Assembly: GCA_036251205.1 (NCBI GenBank)
Contig: CP133958.1
Span: 2,035,210-2,099,209 of the forward strand
DNA length: 64,000 bases
Direction of reading: 5' to 3'
Source of the DNA: Orbaceae bacterium BiB
Lineage (GTDB): Bacteria; Pseudomonadota; Gammaproteobacteria; Enterobacterales; Orbaceae
Below are positions 1 through 7,646 of the stretch, in pieces. Below the pieces are notes generated by a model that did no database searches, had not been told where the DNA came from, and saw nothing but the letters and a program-made list of their open reading frames with translations. The position numbers and the translations under genes were made by a program. Within the stretch, counting starts at the first letter, position 1. Every line of letters begins with the position of its first letter.

Positions 1-668
1 GTCTTGATGCGGCTGGACAATATACCACAGCAAAAGATATTGCGTTTTTAGGACGTGCATTGATTAAAGACCTGCCTGAAGAGTATGCTGTTTATAAAGA
101 AAAAGAGTTTACCTTTAACAATATCAAACAGACAAACCGGAATGGATTATTATGGGATACCTCATTAAATGTTGATGGTATTAAAACTGGGCATACTAAT
201 GCCGCGGGTTATAATTTAGTTGGTTCAGCAGTTGAAGGGAATACTCGATTAATTTCAGCTGTATTAGGTGGACGAACATTTAAGGGTCGCGAAGAAGAGT
301 CTAAAAAATTACTGACTTGGGGATTCCGCTTTTTTGAAACTGCTACACCATTAAAAGCGAATAAACCACTTGTCAATGAAACGATTTGGTATGGCGATGA
401 GAATAGTGTTGCACTTGGCTCATTAGAAGATGTCTATGTGACGGTTCCGCGAGGTCGTGCAGCTGAGTTACAAGTTAACTATAAATTGAATGATGCTTAT
501 CTATCTGCACCGCTTGAACAAGGCGCTGAAGTGGGTAAAATGCAATTTATGTTAGATGATCAAGTGATTGCAGAAAAGCCACTTGTTGCACTTAAAACGG
601 TCGAAGAAACCGGATTCTTTGGTAGCATCTGGGATTATATTAAACTCAAATTTCACCAATGGTTCTAG
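1..668 (+). CDS. dacA: D-alanyl-D-alanine carboxypeptidase (PBP5/PBP6 type), 3' part
   Basis: Low-molecular-weight penicillin-binding protein that trims the terminal D-Ala from peptidoglycan pentapeptides in the periplasm. The reading frame is open from base 3, so the gene begins outside the window; 221 C-terminal residues are visible. They include the conserved KTG box in the context DGIKTGHT, the run [20 protein letters not shown] typical of DacA/DacC, the beta-rich C-terminal domain, and a terminal amphipathic helix ending [16 protein letters not shown] that anchors such proteins to the inner membrane. The SxxK and SxN motifs lie upstream of the window. ybeD follows, as in E. coli dacA-ybeD. 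DacA and DacC cannot be separated on this fragment; dacA is favoured by the ybeD neighbour. Confidence 0.93.
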   Translation, partial: LDAAGQYTTAKDIAFLGRALIKDLPEEYAVYKEKEFTFNNIKQTNRNGLLWDTSLNVDGIKTGHTNAAGYNLVGSAVEGNTRLISAVLGGRTFKGREEESKKLLTWGFRFFETATPLKANKPLVNETIWYGDENSVALGSLEDVYVTVPRGRAAELQVNYKLNDAYLSAPLEQGAEVGKMQFMLDDQVIAEKPLVALKTVEETGFFGSIWDYIKLKFHQWF

Positions 669-789
669 TATTAGAATTTAATGATAAGGCGGATTTTATT
701 CCGTCTTATTTATTTTTATGAGTTGATAAAATGATAAGATGACACTATATAGAGTATATCGATTGAATTAAAGAGTTAATGAGAATATT

Positions 790-1056
790 ATGCAACCAAC
801 TAAACTAAATGAACTACTTGATTTCCCTTGTTCTTTTACCTATAAAGTCATGGGCGAAGCTAAACCTGAATTAGTTGACAAAGTTATCACGGTGATTCAA
901 CGTCACGCGCCAGGTGACTATACACCATCAATTAAACCAAGTAGTAAAGGTAATTACCATTCAGTCTCTGTAACTATCAATGCAACGCATATTGAGCAGG
1001 TAGAAAACTTGTATAAAGAGCTAGGCGATATTGATATTGTAAGAATGGTACTGTAA
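790..1056 (+). CDS. ybeD: YbeD/DUF493 family protein
   Basis: Small cytoplasmic protein of 88 residues, collinear over its full length with E. coli YbeD. Conserved runs seen here are [27 protein letters not shown] and the C-terminal DIDIVRMVL. The family has a ferredoxin-like alpha/beta fold resembling ACT-type regulatory domains, and its biochemical role is not firmly known. It lies 121 bp after the carboxypeptidase gene in the same direction, the usual dacA-ybeD(-lipB) arrangement, but lipB does not follow: a terminator and an accessory patch come next, so the conserved block is interrupted here. Confidence 0.93.
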   Translation: MQPTKLNELLDFPCSFTYKVMGEAKPELVDKVITVIQRHAPGDYTPSIKPSSKGNYHSVSVTINATHIEQVENLYKELGDIDIVRMVL

Positions 1057-1078
1057 GCCAGATATCAAAACAAATAAT

Positions 1079-1100
1079 AGGAGGCGAAAGCCTCCTTTTT
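1079..1100 (+). terminator. Rho-independent terminator after ybeD
   Basis: A 7-bp perfect stem (AGGAGGC/GCCTCCT) closes a stable GAAA tetraloop and is followed by a T-run. It sits 23 bases after the ybeD stop codon, as a canonical intrinsic terminator. Confidence 0.92.
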
Positions 1101-1261
1101 CGTTATAATTCTATTGTAATGTGGTATTTTAGTGTAAAAATAGGGCTTAGATTTAAGTACTAAATGAGAATCCTGTTTAAAAGGGGTTTGGATAGTTGTT
1201 TATAGTTGTAGGAGTCATTGAACCAAACAAGCAGGCTGGCAATGAAAAGATCCACTATTAG

Positions 1262-1609
1262 CTAGTTATTCATAAACGGTTCATATTTGAACTCAATACT
1301 GATTTTTGAGTTCTCAATATCGACAGTTGCCATGCAGTCTGTCCAGATAGGCTGATCATTAGTTAGATTATTATCGATAAAATATTGTCTCAATTTCACT
1401 AGTGCTTTTCTTAAATCAGTTGTTGCTCTACCTAAAGGCTCGTATTCGTACTCTTGATTACTAATAGATATATAATTAAATTCATATTCGCAAACATCAC
1501 CTTCTGGATAGAGATTTGCAATCATAATAATATTTTTAGCATCTTCAGGCCCTGATGATACTAATATTTGACCTATTTCATTATATAAATCTGTTTGATT
1601 ATTCTGCAC
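1262..1609 (-). CDS. YezG/DUF600-like immunity protein (orphan)
   Basis: A 115-residue acidic cytoplasmic protein. Its layout resembles the YezG (DUF600) immunity family: an N-terminal LYNEIGQIL helix, then beta strands with the D-x-C-x-YEFNYI pattern, a central helix (LRKALVKLRQYFIDNN), then PIWTDC and a final IEFKYEPF strand. Known members neutralise polymorphic DNase-type toxins. No toxin gene is next to it, so it would be an orphan immunity gene protecting against toxins delivered by neighbours. It lies leftward between the ybeD terminator and the HEPN-motif gene. The family call comes from pattern resemblance, and another immunity family with the same fold is possible. Confidence 0.55.
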   Translation of the reverse strand: MQNNQTDLYNEIGQILVSSGPEDAKNIIMIANLYPEGDVCEYEFNYISISNQEYEYEPLGRATTDLRKALVKLRQYFIDNNLTNDQPIWTDCMATVDIENSKISIEFKYEPFMNN

Positions 1610-1878
1610 GTTTATTTTCCTTCTAAATTATTAGCTTTGGTTTCTATGGATTTGGGGCATGGTGATGGAAGAGGAAGATATGTGGAGAGGGTTTATATAC
1701 TTTAAACAAAAGTAAAATTATTATTCACCTGATGAAATTTTATTCTTATATAGTATATATCTTACTATTTTTAATATATATTGATATCAAACCGATTAAT
1801 TTTATTATTCTTTTTCATAAGGAAGAATAATTAATTTTATCTTTATTTAATTAAAAAGACAAAATTTTGGAGTAAAAA

Positions 1879-3201
1879 ATGAACAATCTCACTGTTGTTA
1901 ATAATGTCACTCTTCCAGAATTACCAAATACTATTCTTCCCGCAATTGCTGAATTGACTAAAGCTCTCGGCATTCCTCGAGATACCTTAGCTAGTCAAGA
2001 TGAAATTCAATATGCATGGAGAGATCTACCAAGGGAACTAAAAGAAATACCCGAAAATTTAAGAGATAATTTAATAGCAAGAATGTGTGTGGCTGTGAGT
2101 GCAGGTTTATTTGATGGTGCAATGAATTATATCTGGAATTCTGCGATTCTCCAGTTAAGACAAAAGATTAGAAATTTTGGTTTACCAGTAGTAGCTCAAA
2201 TTCAACAAAATAATTTTGAAGAAAAACAATTAATAGAACTACAAGATAGTCGTCTTTTAGATCTTTGTTTAAAACTTAATATAATCGACGAAGATGGATT
2301 TTTCTTTCTTGATCAATGTCGTAATGTACGAAATAATTTTTCTGCTGCCCATCCAACAATGGGGACGGTTAATGATAGAGAATTTGTAACCTTCTTAAAT
2401 CGCTGCGTTCGTTATGCTTTAGCCGACTCTTCATCACCAAGAGGGGTCAACATTAGTTCATTTATTTCTGCTGTAAAGGGTCCTAGATTTAATAATGATC
2501 AATGCCAAATCTGGATTCAAAGATTAGCAGAAACGCACGATGCACAACGCCAATTACTTATTAATATGGTTCATGGTATTTATTGTGACTCAGCAATGGC
2601 ACAGCCGGCTCGTTTAAATTCTATTGATATTTGTAATGGACTAAAGAGTAGTTTCACTAGCTCAATCAAATCAGATTTAATTAATTCCCATTCTGATTAT
2701 GTAGCAAAAGGCTTACAAGATAAGCACACGGCATCTTTACAATTTTTCGAGAGTTTAGGACTTATAAGCTTACTCAATGAATCAGAACAGCATTCAATTT
2801 TCTCTAAAGCTATTGAACGATTATGGAATACCCATAATGGAATGAATAATTTCTATAATGAACCACCTCTTGCTGAGAGATTATTAGAAATAACTCAACA
2901 AGGTGCGGTTCCTGAAACAATCCAAGATAACTTTGTTCAAACAGTGATGTGTTGCCGGATAGGTAATGGATATGGCATTTCTAACGCAGCTTTACATTTC
3001 TATAATGAAATTATTCGAGGTTTTTCTCCTCGAGAAATAGCTATTTTAATTCGAGCGGCAGGAGAGCCTAATTCTACTTTAGGACGTCGTATATCTGTGG
3101 GTGCTCTTTGCCGTAGAAATTTAAAAACGGCTTTAGAACTAATAGATAGTGCGTCTATTCCGAGTTCAATAAAAGCTGATTACGAGCGTCTGACTCGATA
3201 A
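1879..3201 (+). CDS. Uncharacterised protein with HEPN-like R-x6-H motif
   Basis: A 440-residue, mostly helical soluble protein that I do not recognise as a named family. Residues 148-158 read RNVRNNFSAAH. R151-x6-H158 fits the R-x4-6-H active-site signature of HEPN ribonucleases, and the N-N-F-S-A-A-H-P wording is typical of HEPN-type helical segments. Residues 1-60 precede a helical region (LIARMCVAVSAGLFDGAMN); the C-terminal 200 residues are helical without recognisable motifs. There is no signal peptide or membrane segment. The start is supported by GGAG about 9 bases upstream. It stands alone with its own AT-rich upstream region, beside a YezG-like gene and an integrase remnant. A role in defence (abortive-infection RNase) is inference. 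Confidence 0.5.
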   Translation: MNNLTVVNNVTLPELPNTILPAIAELTKALGIPRDTLASQDEIQYAWRDLPRELKEIPENLRDNLIARMCVAVSAGLFDGAMNYIWNSAILQLRQKIRNFGLPVVAQIQQNNFEEKQLIELQDSRLLDLCLKLNIIDEDGFFFLDQCRNVRNNFSAAHPTMGTVNDREFVTFLNRCVRYALADSSSPRGVNISSFISAVKGPRFNNDQCQIWIQRLAETHDAQRQLLINMVHGIYCDSAMAQPARLNSIDICNGLKSSFTSSIKSDLINSHSDYVAKGLQDKHTASLQFFESLGLISLLNESEQHSIFSKAIERLWNTHNGMNNFYNEPPLAERLLEITQQGAVPETIQDNFVQTVMCCRIGNGYGISNAALHFYNEIIRGFSPREIAILIRAAGEPNSTLGRRISVGALCRRNLKTALELIDSASIPSSIKADYERLTR

Positions 3202-3233
3202 TATATGATTAAACCCATAAGACGCTACAAAAC

Positions 3234-3503
3234 TCAATTTGTTTGCGTCTTAATAATCAGCCACCATTGCATCATACGTTTACGCTCATCAATAAACTGC
3301 GCTTTATGAATATAAGCGGCTCTAACGCTGTTACGCTCTTGATGGCTCATTTGTCTTTCTATTGTATCAGTTGACCATTGCCCCGATTGATTGAGTGTAC
3401 TACAGACAATGGTTATTAAACCATGTCCGCAAATTTCAGTTTGAGTGCCATAGCCCAATCGGCGCAACGCCTTATTAATGGTATTTTGATTAAATGATCT
3501 AAA
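3234..3503 (-). pseudogene. Remnant of a P4-type tyrosine integrase (C-terminal piece)
   Basis: Reading leftward, about 90 codons match the C-terminus of P4-family tyrosine recombinases: N-x-I-N-K-A-L-R-R-L-G-Y, the box CGHGL where functional enzymes have CGHGFR, and then ERQMSHQERNSVRAAYIHKA with the catalytic histidine and tyrosine region. An in-frame TGA at 3504-3506 and the absence of the rest of the catalytic domain show that it is a decayed 3' fragment. The loss of arginine after CGHG also argues against activity. It sits close to tRNA-Pro, the kind of site where P4-type integrases insert, and marks the accessory patch to its left as formerly mobile. Confidence 0.85.
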
Positions 3504-3572
3504 TCACAAGTTTAAGAAAGGGAAAGCCCATTTATCTTGGTAAGATAATGTTGAGAGTTTGACATCGTATTA

Positions 3573-3680
3573 GTCGGAGAGAGAGGATTTACTCGTATCA
3601 TCCATGATACTCACCCTACGGGCATCACTACGTGATGTACAAATCGTTCCGACTATTTGTCGACCTCCTTCGGAGGTTCA
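3573..3680. repeat. Array of five tandem small hairpins beginning with a tRNA-Pro-like sequence
   Basis: Bases 3573-3589 match the 3' part of the nearby tRNA-Pro gene (bases 3742-3758) at 16 of 17 positions. Five short inverted repeats follow almost without spacers: GTATCAT/ATGATAC (3595-3610), CCC-TAC-GGG (3614-3622), CATCAC-TAC-GTGATG (3623-3637), ACAAAT...ATTTGT with an inner CG-TTC-CG (3639-3660), and ACCTCC-TTC-GGAGGT (3663-3677). Four have a three-base loop (TAC or TTC). No plausible protein is encoded. It may be a remnant attachment site, a structured RNA, or a repeat element. Confidence 0.6.
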
Positions 3681-3699
3681 TTCACTATACTTAATATAT

Positions 3700-3728
3700 A
3701 AAAAAAGCCCGCTCAAAGAGCAGGCTTT
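3700..3728 (-). terminator. Intrinsic terminator of the tRNA operon
   Basis: On the minus strand, GAGC-AGGCTTT pairs with AAAGCC-C-GCTC around an AAA/TTT loop, with one mismatch. A long T-run on the minus strand follows, downstream of tRNA-Pro. The flanking A- and T-runs could let it act in both directions. Confidence 0.8.
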
Positions 3729-3739
3729 CTTTATATATT

Positions 3740-3816
3740 TGGTCGGCGAGAGAGGATTCGAACCTCCGACCCACTGGTCCCAAACCAGTTGCGCTACCAA
3801 GCTGCGCTACTCGCCG
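3740..3816 (-). tRNA. proM: tRNA-Pro (anticodon TGG)
   Basis: A 77-nt cloverleaf on the minus strand. The acceptor stem CGGCGAG pairs with CTCGCCG, the anticodon loop is TTTGGGA within the stem CTGG/CCAG, the T-arm has GGTTCGAATCC, and the 3' CCA is encoded. It is the second gene of a tRNA-His/tRNA-Pro operon. Its 3' end faces the integrase remnant and the partial duplicate at 3573-3589, which fits use as an integration site. Confidence 0.96.
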
Positions 3817-3825
3817 TGAGCTTAA

Positions 3826-3902
3826 TGGGGTGGCTAATGGGATTCGAACCCACGACAACTGGAATCACAATCCAGGGCTCTACCAACTGAGCTATAGCCA
3901 CC
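3826..3902 (-). tRNA. hisR: tRNA-His (anticodon GTG)
   Basis: A 77-nt cloverleaf on the minus strand. It has the extra 5' G (G-1) opposite C73 that identifies tRNA-His, the anticodon loop TTGTGAT, the T-arm GGGTTCGAATCCC and an encoded CCA. It lies 9 bp upstream of tRNA-Pro and is co-transcribed with it. The order His-Pro resembles the E. coli argX-hisR-leuT-proM operon with the leucine and arginine genes absent. Confidence 0.96.
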
Positions 3903-3918
3903 ATATAAGCAGGACGCA

Positions 3919-3947
3919 ATATTACGCATTTCTAAATATTTTGTCCA
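3919..3947 (-). promoter_or_regulatory. Sigma-70 promoter of the tRNA operon
   Basis: On the minus strand, a -35 element TGGACA (3942-3947) and a -10 element TAATAT (3919-3924) are separated by exactly 17 bp. The -10 is followed by a G/C-rich discriminator (GCGTCC) just before tRNA-His. Such discriminators are usual at stringently controlled stable-RNA promoters. Confidence 0.75.
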
Positions 3948-4014
3948 GCACATTTTTAAAAATTTATGTCTATTTGTCTATATAATCAGCGTAATTTGAT
4001 TTGATTGCTTAATA

Positions 4015-5313
4015 TTAAGGCTTGTTCGCCATAATATTAATGATCTGTACATCGGTTTGCTGCATACTTTTACTCGCTAATGCACATAAGTTATTAATCG
4101 ATATCTCAACACAATCACAGACGATCCCTTCATTGCCTGTAATTCGTACGCCATTTAGCGCCATTAAGACCGCTTTAAAGGCCGAAGAAGCTGATGTTGA
4201 GACTTTCATTGCACAGCTATTTGATGCACCATCACAGATAATACCCGTTAAATCGCCCACCATATTGCAAATCGCCATATTTACACTATTAATATTATCG
4301 TGATCTAATAGATAAACCATTCCAGCTGCCGCGCCCATAGAAGCCGTTGATACCGCACAGAGTGCGGATAATGGTGGATATTTACTATGAATATAAATCG
4401 CAATAACATGGGACAAGACTAATGCGCGAGCGAGTCGCTCTTCATCGGCATTAATATATTCCGCAATAACAACTACTGGCATGGTTGCTGCAATACCTTG
4501 GTTTCCTGAGCCGGAATTACTCATGGCCGGCAAGGTCGCTCCCCCCATTCGTGCGTCGGATGCTGCGGTAGTTCTAATCATGACTTTACTCAGTAGATCG
4601 TCGGATAGTAGCCCTTTATCAATTTGTTGTTTTAATAGCGCGGCAATACTTAATCCATAGGTGTTTTTTAGCCCCTCTTTGGATAACGCATCATTCAACT
4701 CTGCAGCATGTAGAATAAATTTAATTTTATCAAATTCAATATGACAAGCAAAATCGTACAGTAATTCAATTGACGCTTGCTCCATCACGGTTGTGGTATC
4801 GCTATTTGTCTGTTGTGCTGGATCTTTTTGGAAAATAATCTGTCCATCTTTTTCAATTAATACAATATTGGTATGGTGATCTTCGATACAGACTTTTACA
4901 TGGCTATCATCAGTATAAACATTGGCTTCGGTATACAGTACTTTGTTCGTTTGCGCGATTTCAACTGAAACTCGTTTTTGTTGTAAGAAAGCTTTGGCTC
5001 TTTCGAGTTCAATTGGCGATATATTTTTTAATACATCCAGTTCAGCTTGTGCATCGCCACAAAAGACACCAACGGCAGCAGCAATAGGTAAACCGACCAT
5101 ACCCGTTCCAGGAACAGTAACACCCATCCCATTTTTCATCAAATTGGGTGACACTTTCGCGTTAACGCGAGTGATATGATCTTTATCTAAATAAGTTGCA
5201 GCTGTTGCACAAGCATAAGCTAATGAAATTGGTTCAGTACAGCCTGTTGCGGGTAAAACTAGACGTTTTAATACATCTATTAATGCTTGCCATATAGCGG
5301 TGTTATTTTCCAT
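4015..5313 (-). CDS. cyuA: L-cysteine desulfidase, UPF0597/CyuA family
   Basis: A 432-residue cytoplasmic enzyme of the YhaM/CyuA (UPF0597, serine dehydratase alpha-like) family, which converts L-cysteine to pyruvate, ammonia and sulfide using a [4Fe-4S] cluster. Family marks visible are the N-terminal VLPATGCTEPISLAYA, the central GGATLPAMSNSGSGNQGI, and the cysteine-bearing segments CDGASNSCAMK and CDCVEISINN near the C-terminus. It is the only leftward gene between the tRNA operon and a divergent sigma-54 activator. A -24/-12 promoter and two upstream palindromes suggest expression induced through that activator, probably by cysteine. No cyuP-type transporter is adjacent. Confidence 0.87.
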   Translation of the reverse strand: MENNTAIWQALIDVLKRLVLPATGCTEPISLAYACATAATYLDKDHITRVNAKVSPNLMKNGMGVTVPGTGMVGLPIAAAVGVFCGDAQAELDVLKNISPIELERAKAFLQQKRVSVEIAQTNKVLYTEANVYTDDSHVKVCIEDHHTNIVLIEKDGQIIFQKDPAQQTNSDTTTVMEQASIELLYDFACHIEFDKIKFILHAAELNDALSKEGLKNTYGLSIAALLKQQIDKGLLSDDLLSKVMIRTTAASDARMGGATLPAMSNSGSGNQGIAATMPVVVIAEYINADEERLARALVLSHVIAIYIHSKYPPLSALCAVSTASMGAAAGMVYLLDHDNINSVNMAICNMVGDLTGIICDGASNSCAMKVSTSASSAFKAVLMALNGVRITGNEGIVCDCVEISINNLCALASKSMQQTDVQIINIMANKP

Positions 5314-5370
5314 AATTTAATTCTCTATCTTATTCATGATGGGTGTTATTGTTAGCACTAATATTATTTA

Positions 5371-5387
5371 AGCAAAAAATATGCCAA
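5371..5387 (-). promoter_or_regulatory. Sigma-54 (-24/-12) promoter of the cysteine desulfidase gene
   Basis: The minus strand reads TTGGCATATTTTTTGCT. GG and GC are separated by exactly 10 bases, matching the sigma-54 consensus TGGCAY-N5-TTGCW. It lies about 58 bp upstream of the cyuA start codon and is correctly oriented. The neighbouring gene encodes a sigma-54 activator. Confidence 0.85.
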
Positions 5388-5512
5388 TACATTATTGCAT
5401 TGATTAATAAAGATAATTTTAATTTATCTCACTATTTTATACTAAAAAGACCATAAATCTTACTCGCCATGAGTAAAAATAATGATAACTATCTGTATTT
5501 TAATGTTAAATT

Positions 5513-5530
5513 TTTCTCTTCTAAGAGAAA
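5513..5530. promoter_or_regulatory. Palindromic enhancer/operator site 1
   Basis: TTTCTCT-TCTA-AGAGAAA is a perfect 7+7 bp inverted repeat with a 4-bp spacer. It is about 126 bp upstream of the sigma-54 promoter, the usual distance for an activator upstream site. A second copy with identical arms lies at 5608-5625. Confidence 0.75.
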
Positions 5531-5607
5531 GTCATTTTGTTAAAAAATATCATTTAAAAAATTATTATTTATAATCAAATGGATAATAATTTGTGTTCAA
5601 AGTTTGC

Positions 5608-5625
5608 TTTCTCTATTTAGAGAAA
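5608..5625. promoter_or_regulatory. Palindromic enhancer/operator site 2
   Basis: TTTCTCT-ATTT-AGAGAAA has the same arms and spacer length as site 1, 95 bp further from the cyuA promoter. It is also only 79 bp before the start codon of the activator gene, so it may serve autoregulation as well. Confidence 0.75.
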
Positions 5626-5704
5626 AATTCTACATTTTGAGAATGATTTGTTTTATACTGGAGATCATCACAGAATAGTCTTAAATAAGCCATCGGAGCG
5701 ATGT

Positions 5705-7150
5705 ATGCAAACAGAATTAAACAAAATTGCGGATTTCATTCAAGCATTTGTGAATGCGATTGCCGCGATTTTGAATGTTGAAGTGACGGTGGTTGATCGC
5801 AATATGAAGCGTATTGCTGCTACCGCTAAATTTAATCAGTTAGGCGAACAGATACAACATGCTTCTTTCTTTGAAAAAATTTTCCATACACAGAGACCGT
5901 CAATCGTTGAAAATGCAAAAATGAGTGATGTGTGTAATCAATGCGGAAATCGTTTTAATTGTGCTGAATTTGCCGATATAGCTTACCCTATTTTTTTTGA
6001 TAATAATGTCTGTGGTGTAATTAGTATTGCTGCATTTTCAGAGGAAGAACGGATTATTTTACAAGATAATAAGCGTAAATTTGAACAGTTCCTCAAATAT
6101 ATGAGCATGTTAATTGAGAGTAAAATGATGACGGTACACCATAGTCAAGAGCTTGAGAATCAATTAGATGAAGTCATTAATAACAATAGAAAACATTTAA
6201 ATGAACTGGGGTTTATTGGTCAAAATCAGCAAATAAAAGCGATGCTCTCTTTAGTTAATAAAGTCAGTTGCTCTGATTCAACCATATTAATTATGGGTGA
6301 CAGTGGTACTGGTAAGGAAGTGTTAGCTAATGTTATTCATAACAATAGCCCGAGAAGTCATAAATTGATGATTTCAGTAAATTGTAGTGCGATTCCTGAA
6401 AACTTAATTGAAAGTGAGTTATTTGGTTATGAGGCCGGAGCATTTACTGGTGCAAAATCATCGGGTCATATTGGTAAATTTGAACTGGCTAATAATAGCA
6501 CGTTGTTTCTTGATGAGATTAGTGAACTACCGTTGTTAGCACAATCAAAATTATTACGTGTATTACAAGAACAAAAAATCACTCGCATTGGCGGTGCTCA
6601 TGAGATACCGATTAATGTCAGGGTGATTTGTGCCACTAACCAAGATTTATTAAAATTAGTGGAGCAAAATCGCTTTCGTCTCGACCTCTATTATCGCATT
6701 AATGTCATTCCAATTACGATCCCTGCGTTAAAGAGCCGACGGGATGATATTCCACTATTAATTGAGGCATTTATACAGATTTATAATAAAAAATTTAAGA
6801 AGAGTATTCATATTTCTTCTACCGTAATGTCTGCCTTACTTAACTACGATTGGCCTGGTAATGTGCGGGAGTTAAAAAATATTGTTGAATACCTTGCTAA
6901 TATTAATGAAACAGGGGAAGTTCAGTTAAGTGATTTACCCAAGAATGTACTATTACCCAATACGATTAATACACCTTGTGATACAGAACGATTTCAGTTA
7001 AAAAGTTTATTGTTTGAGTACGAAAAAAACATCTTGCAGCAGTTGTTGAAAAATACTATAACAACAGAAGAAAAAAGATTAGTTGCCAAAAAATTAGGGA
7101 TTGGACTCTCAACACTTTATAAAAAAATGGAATTATTTAATATTTCCTAA
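5705..7150 (+). CDS. Sigma-54-dependent transcriptional activator (CdsR-like)
   Basis: Enhancer-binding activator of about 481 residues. The N-terminal ~180 residues form a sensory region with a cysteine cluster C-x2-C-x5-C (VCNQCGNRFNC). The central AAA+ domain carries Walker A MGDSGTGKE, the sigma-54 contact loop GAFTGA, Walker B-like TLFLDEI and DLYYRINV. A C-terminal Fis-type helix-turn-helix contains VAKKLGIGLSTLYKKM. The frame is open from a TTG at 5648, but ATG 5705 has GGAG 6 bases upstream and is preferred. It is divergent from cyuA, with paired palindromes between them, so it most likely activates cysteine degradation like CdsR of Gram-positive bacteria. The cysteine ligand is inference. 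Confidence 0.85.
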   Translation: MQTELNKIADFIQAFVNAIAAILNVEVTVVDRNMKRIAATAKFNQLGEQIQHASFFEKIFHTQRPSIVENAKMSDVCNQCGNRFNCAEFADIAYPIFFDNNVCGVISIAAFSEEERIILQDNKRKFEQFLKYMSMLIESKMMTVHHSQELENQLDEVINNNRKHLNELGFIGQNQQIKAMLSLVNKVSCSDSTILIMGDSGTGKEVLANVIHNNSPRSHKLMISVNCSAIPENLIESELFGYEAGAFTGAKSSGHIGKFELANNSTLFLDEISELPLLAQSKLLRVLQEQKITRIGGAHEIPINVRVICATNQDLLKLVEQNRFRLDLYYRINVIPITIPALKSRRDDIPLLIEAFIQIYNKKFKKSIHISSTVMSALLNYDWPGNVRELKNIVEYLANINETGEVQLSDLPKNVLLPNTINTPCDTERFQLKSLLFEYEKNILQQLLKNTITTEEKRLVAKKLGIGLSTLYKKMELFNIS

Positions 7151-7330
7151 TACTATCTTTATAATTAAAACAATGAGTTAATAAATATACTTGTTTCAAA
7201 TTAATTTCCTCGCCATAATAGGCGATTAATTAAAAGCAAATAGTTTCTAAATTAAGGTAAAAACTGACTGGTTTTTTTGTCTAATTTTATTTATATTGGA
7301 AACAATTATAAATTGTAGGGGTAAATTAAT

Positions 7331-7588
7331 ATGTATCAGCAAGATGTTACAATCACAGCGCAAAATGGTCTTCATACTCGTCCAGCAGCTCAATTTGTAA
7401 AAGAAGCTAAAACATTTAATTCAGAGATAACTATCACATCTAATGGCAAAAGTGCCAGTGCTAAAAGCCTTTTTAAACTACAAACTCTTGGATTAACACA
7501 AGGTACAGTGATCACAATCGTCGCCGATGGTGAAGATGAACAAGATGCAGTTGATCACCTAGTTAAGCTTATTCCCGAATTAGAATAA
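7331..7588 (+). CDS. ptsH: Phosphocarrier protein HPr
   Basis: General PTS phosphocarrier that passes phosphate from Enzyme I to sugar-specific EIIA domains. The 85 residues are full length. The active-site histidine is His15 in NGLHTRPAA, and Ser46 is present in SAKSLFKL. It is the first gene of ptsH-ptsI-crr in the enterobacterial order, with ptsI starting 58 bp later. The leader from 7151 to 7330 is AT-rich; I could not pick a promoter in it with confidence. The operon would energise the MalX and galactitol-type PTS systems encoded elsewhere in the window. Confidence 0.97.
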   Translation: MYQQDVTITAQNGLHTRPAAQFVKEAKTFNSEITITSNGKSASAKSLFKLQTLGLTQGTVITIVADGEDEQDAVDHLVKLIPELE

Positions 7589-7646
7589 CCCCATCGAATT
7601 AAATATGTTAAATTTTAGGTAATACTATCTGACAAGGATCAATATT

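Noticed and set aside
3573-3680. CRISPR array interpretation of the tandem hairpins
   Set aside because: The units are different palindromes rather than identical repeats with unique spacers, and no cas genes are nearby.
3604-3819. 71-codon open frame over the hairpin array and tRNA-Pro
   Set aside because: It reads through inverted repeats, a terminator and the antisense of a tRNA gene; such frames are artefacts of tRNA sequence.
5648-5704. 19-codon N-terminal extension of the sigma-54 activator
   Set aside because: It starts on TTG without a ribosome site; ATG 5705 has GGAG at good spacing and begins the conserved part.
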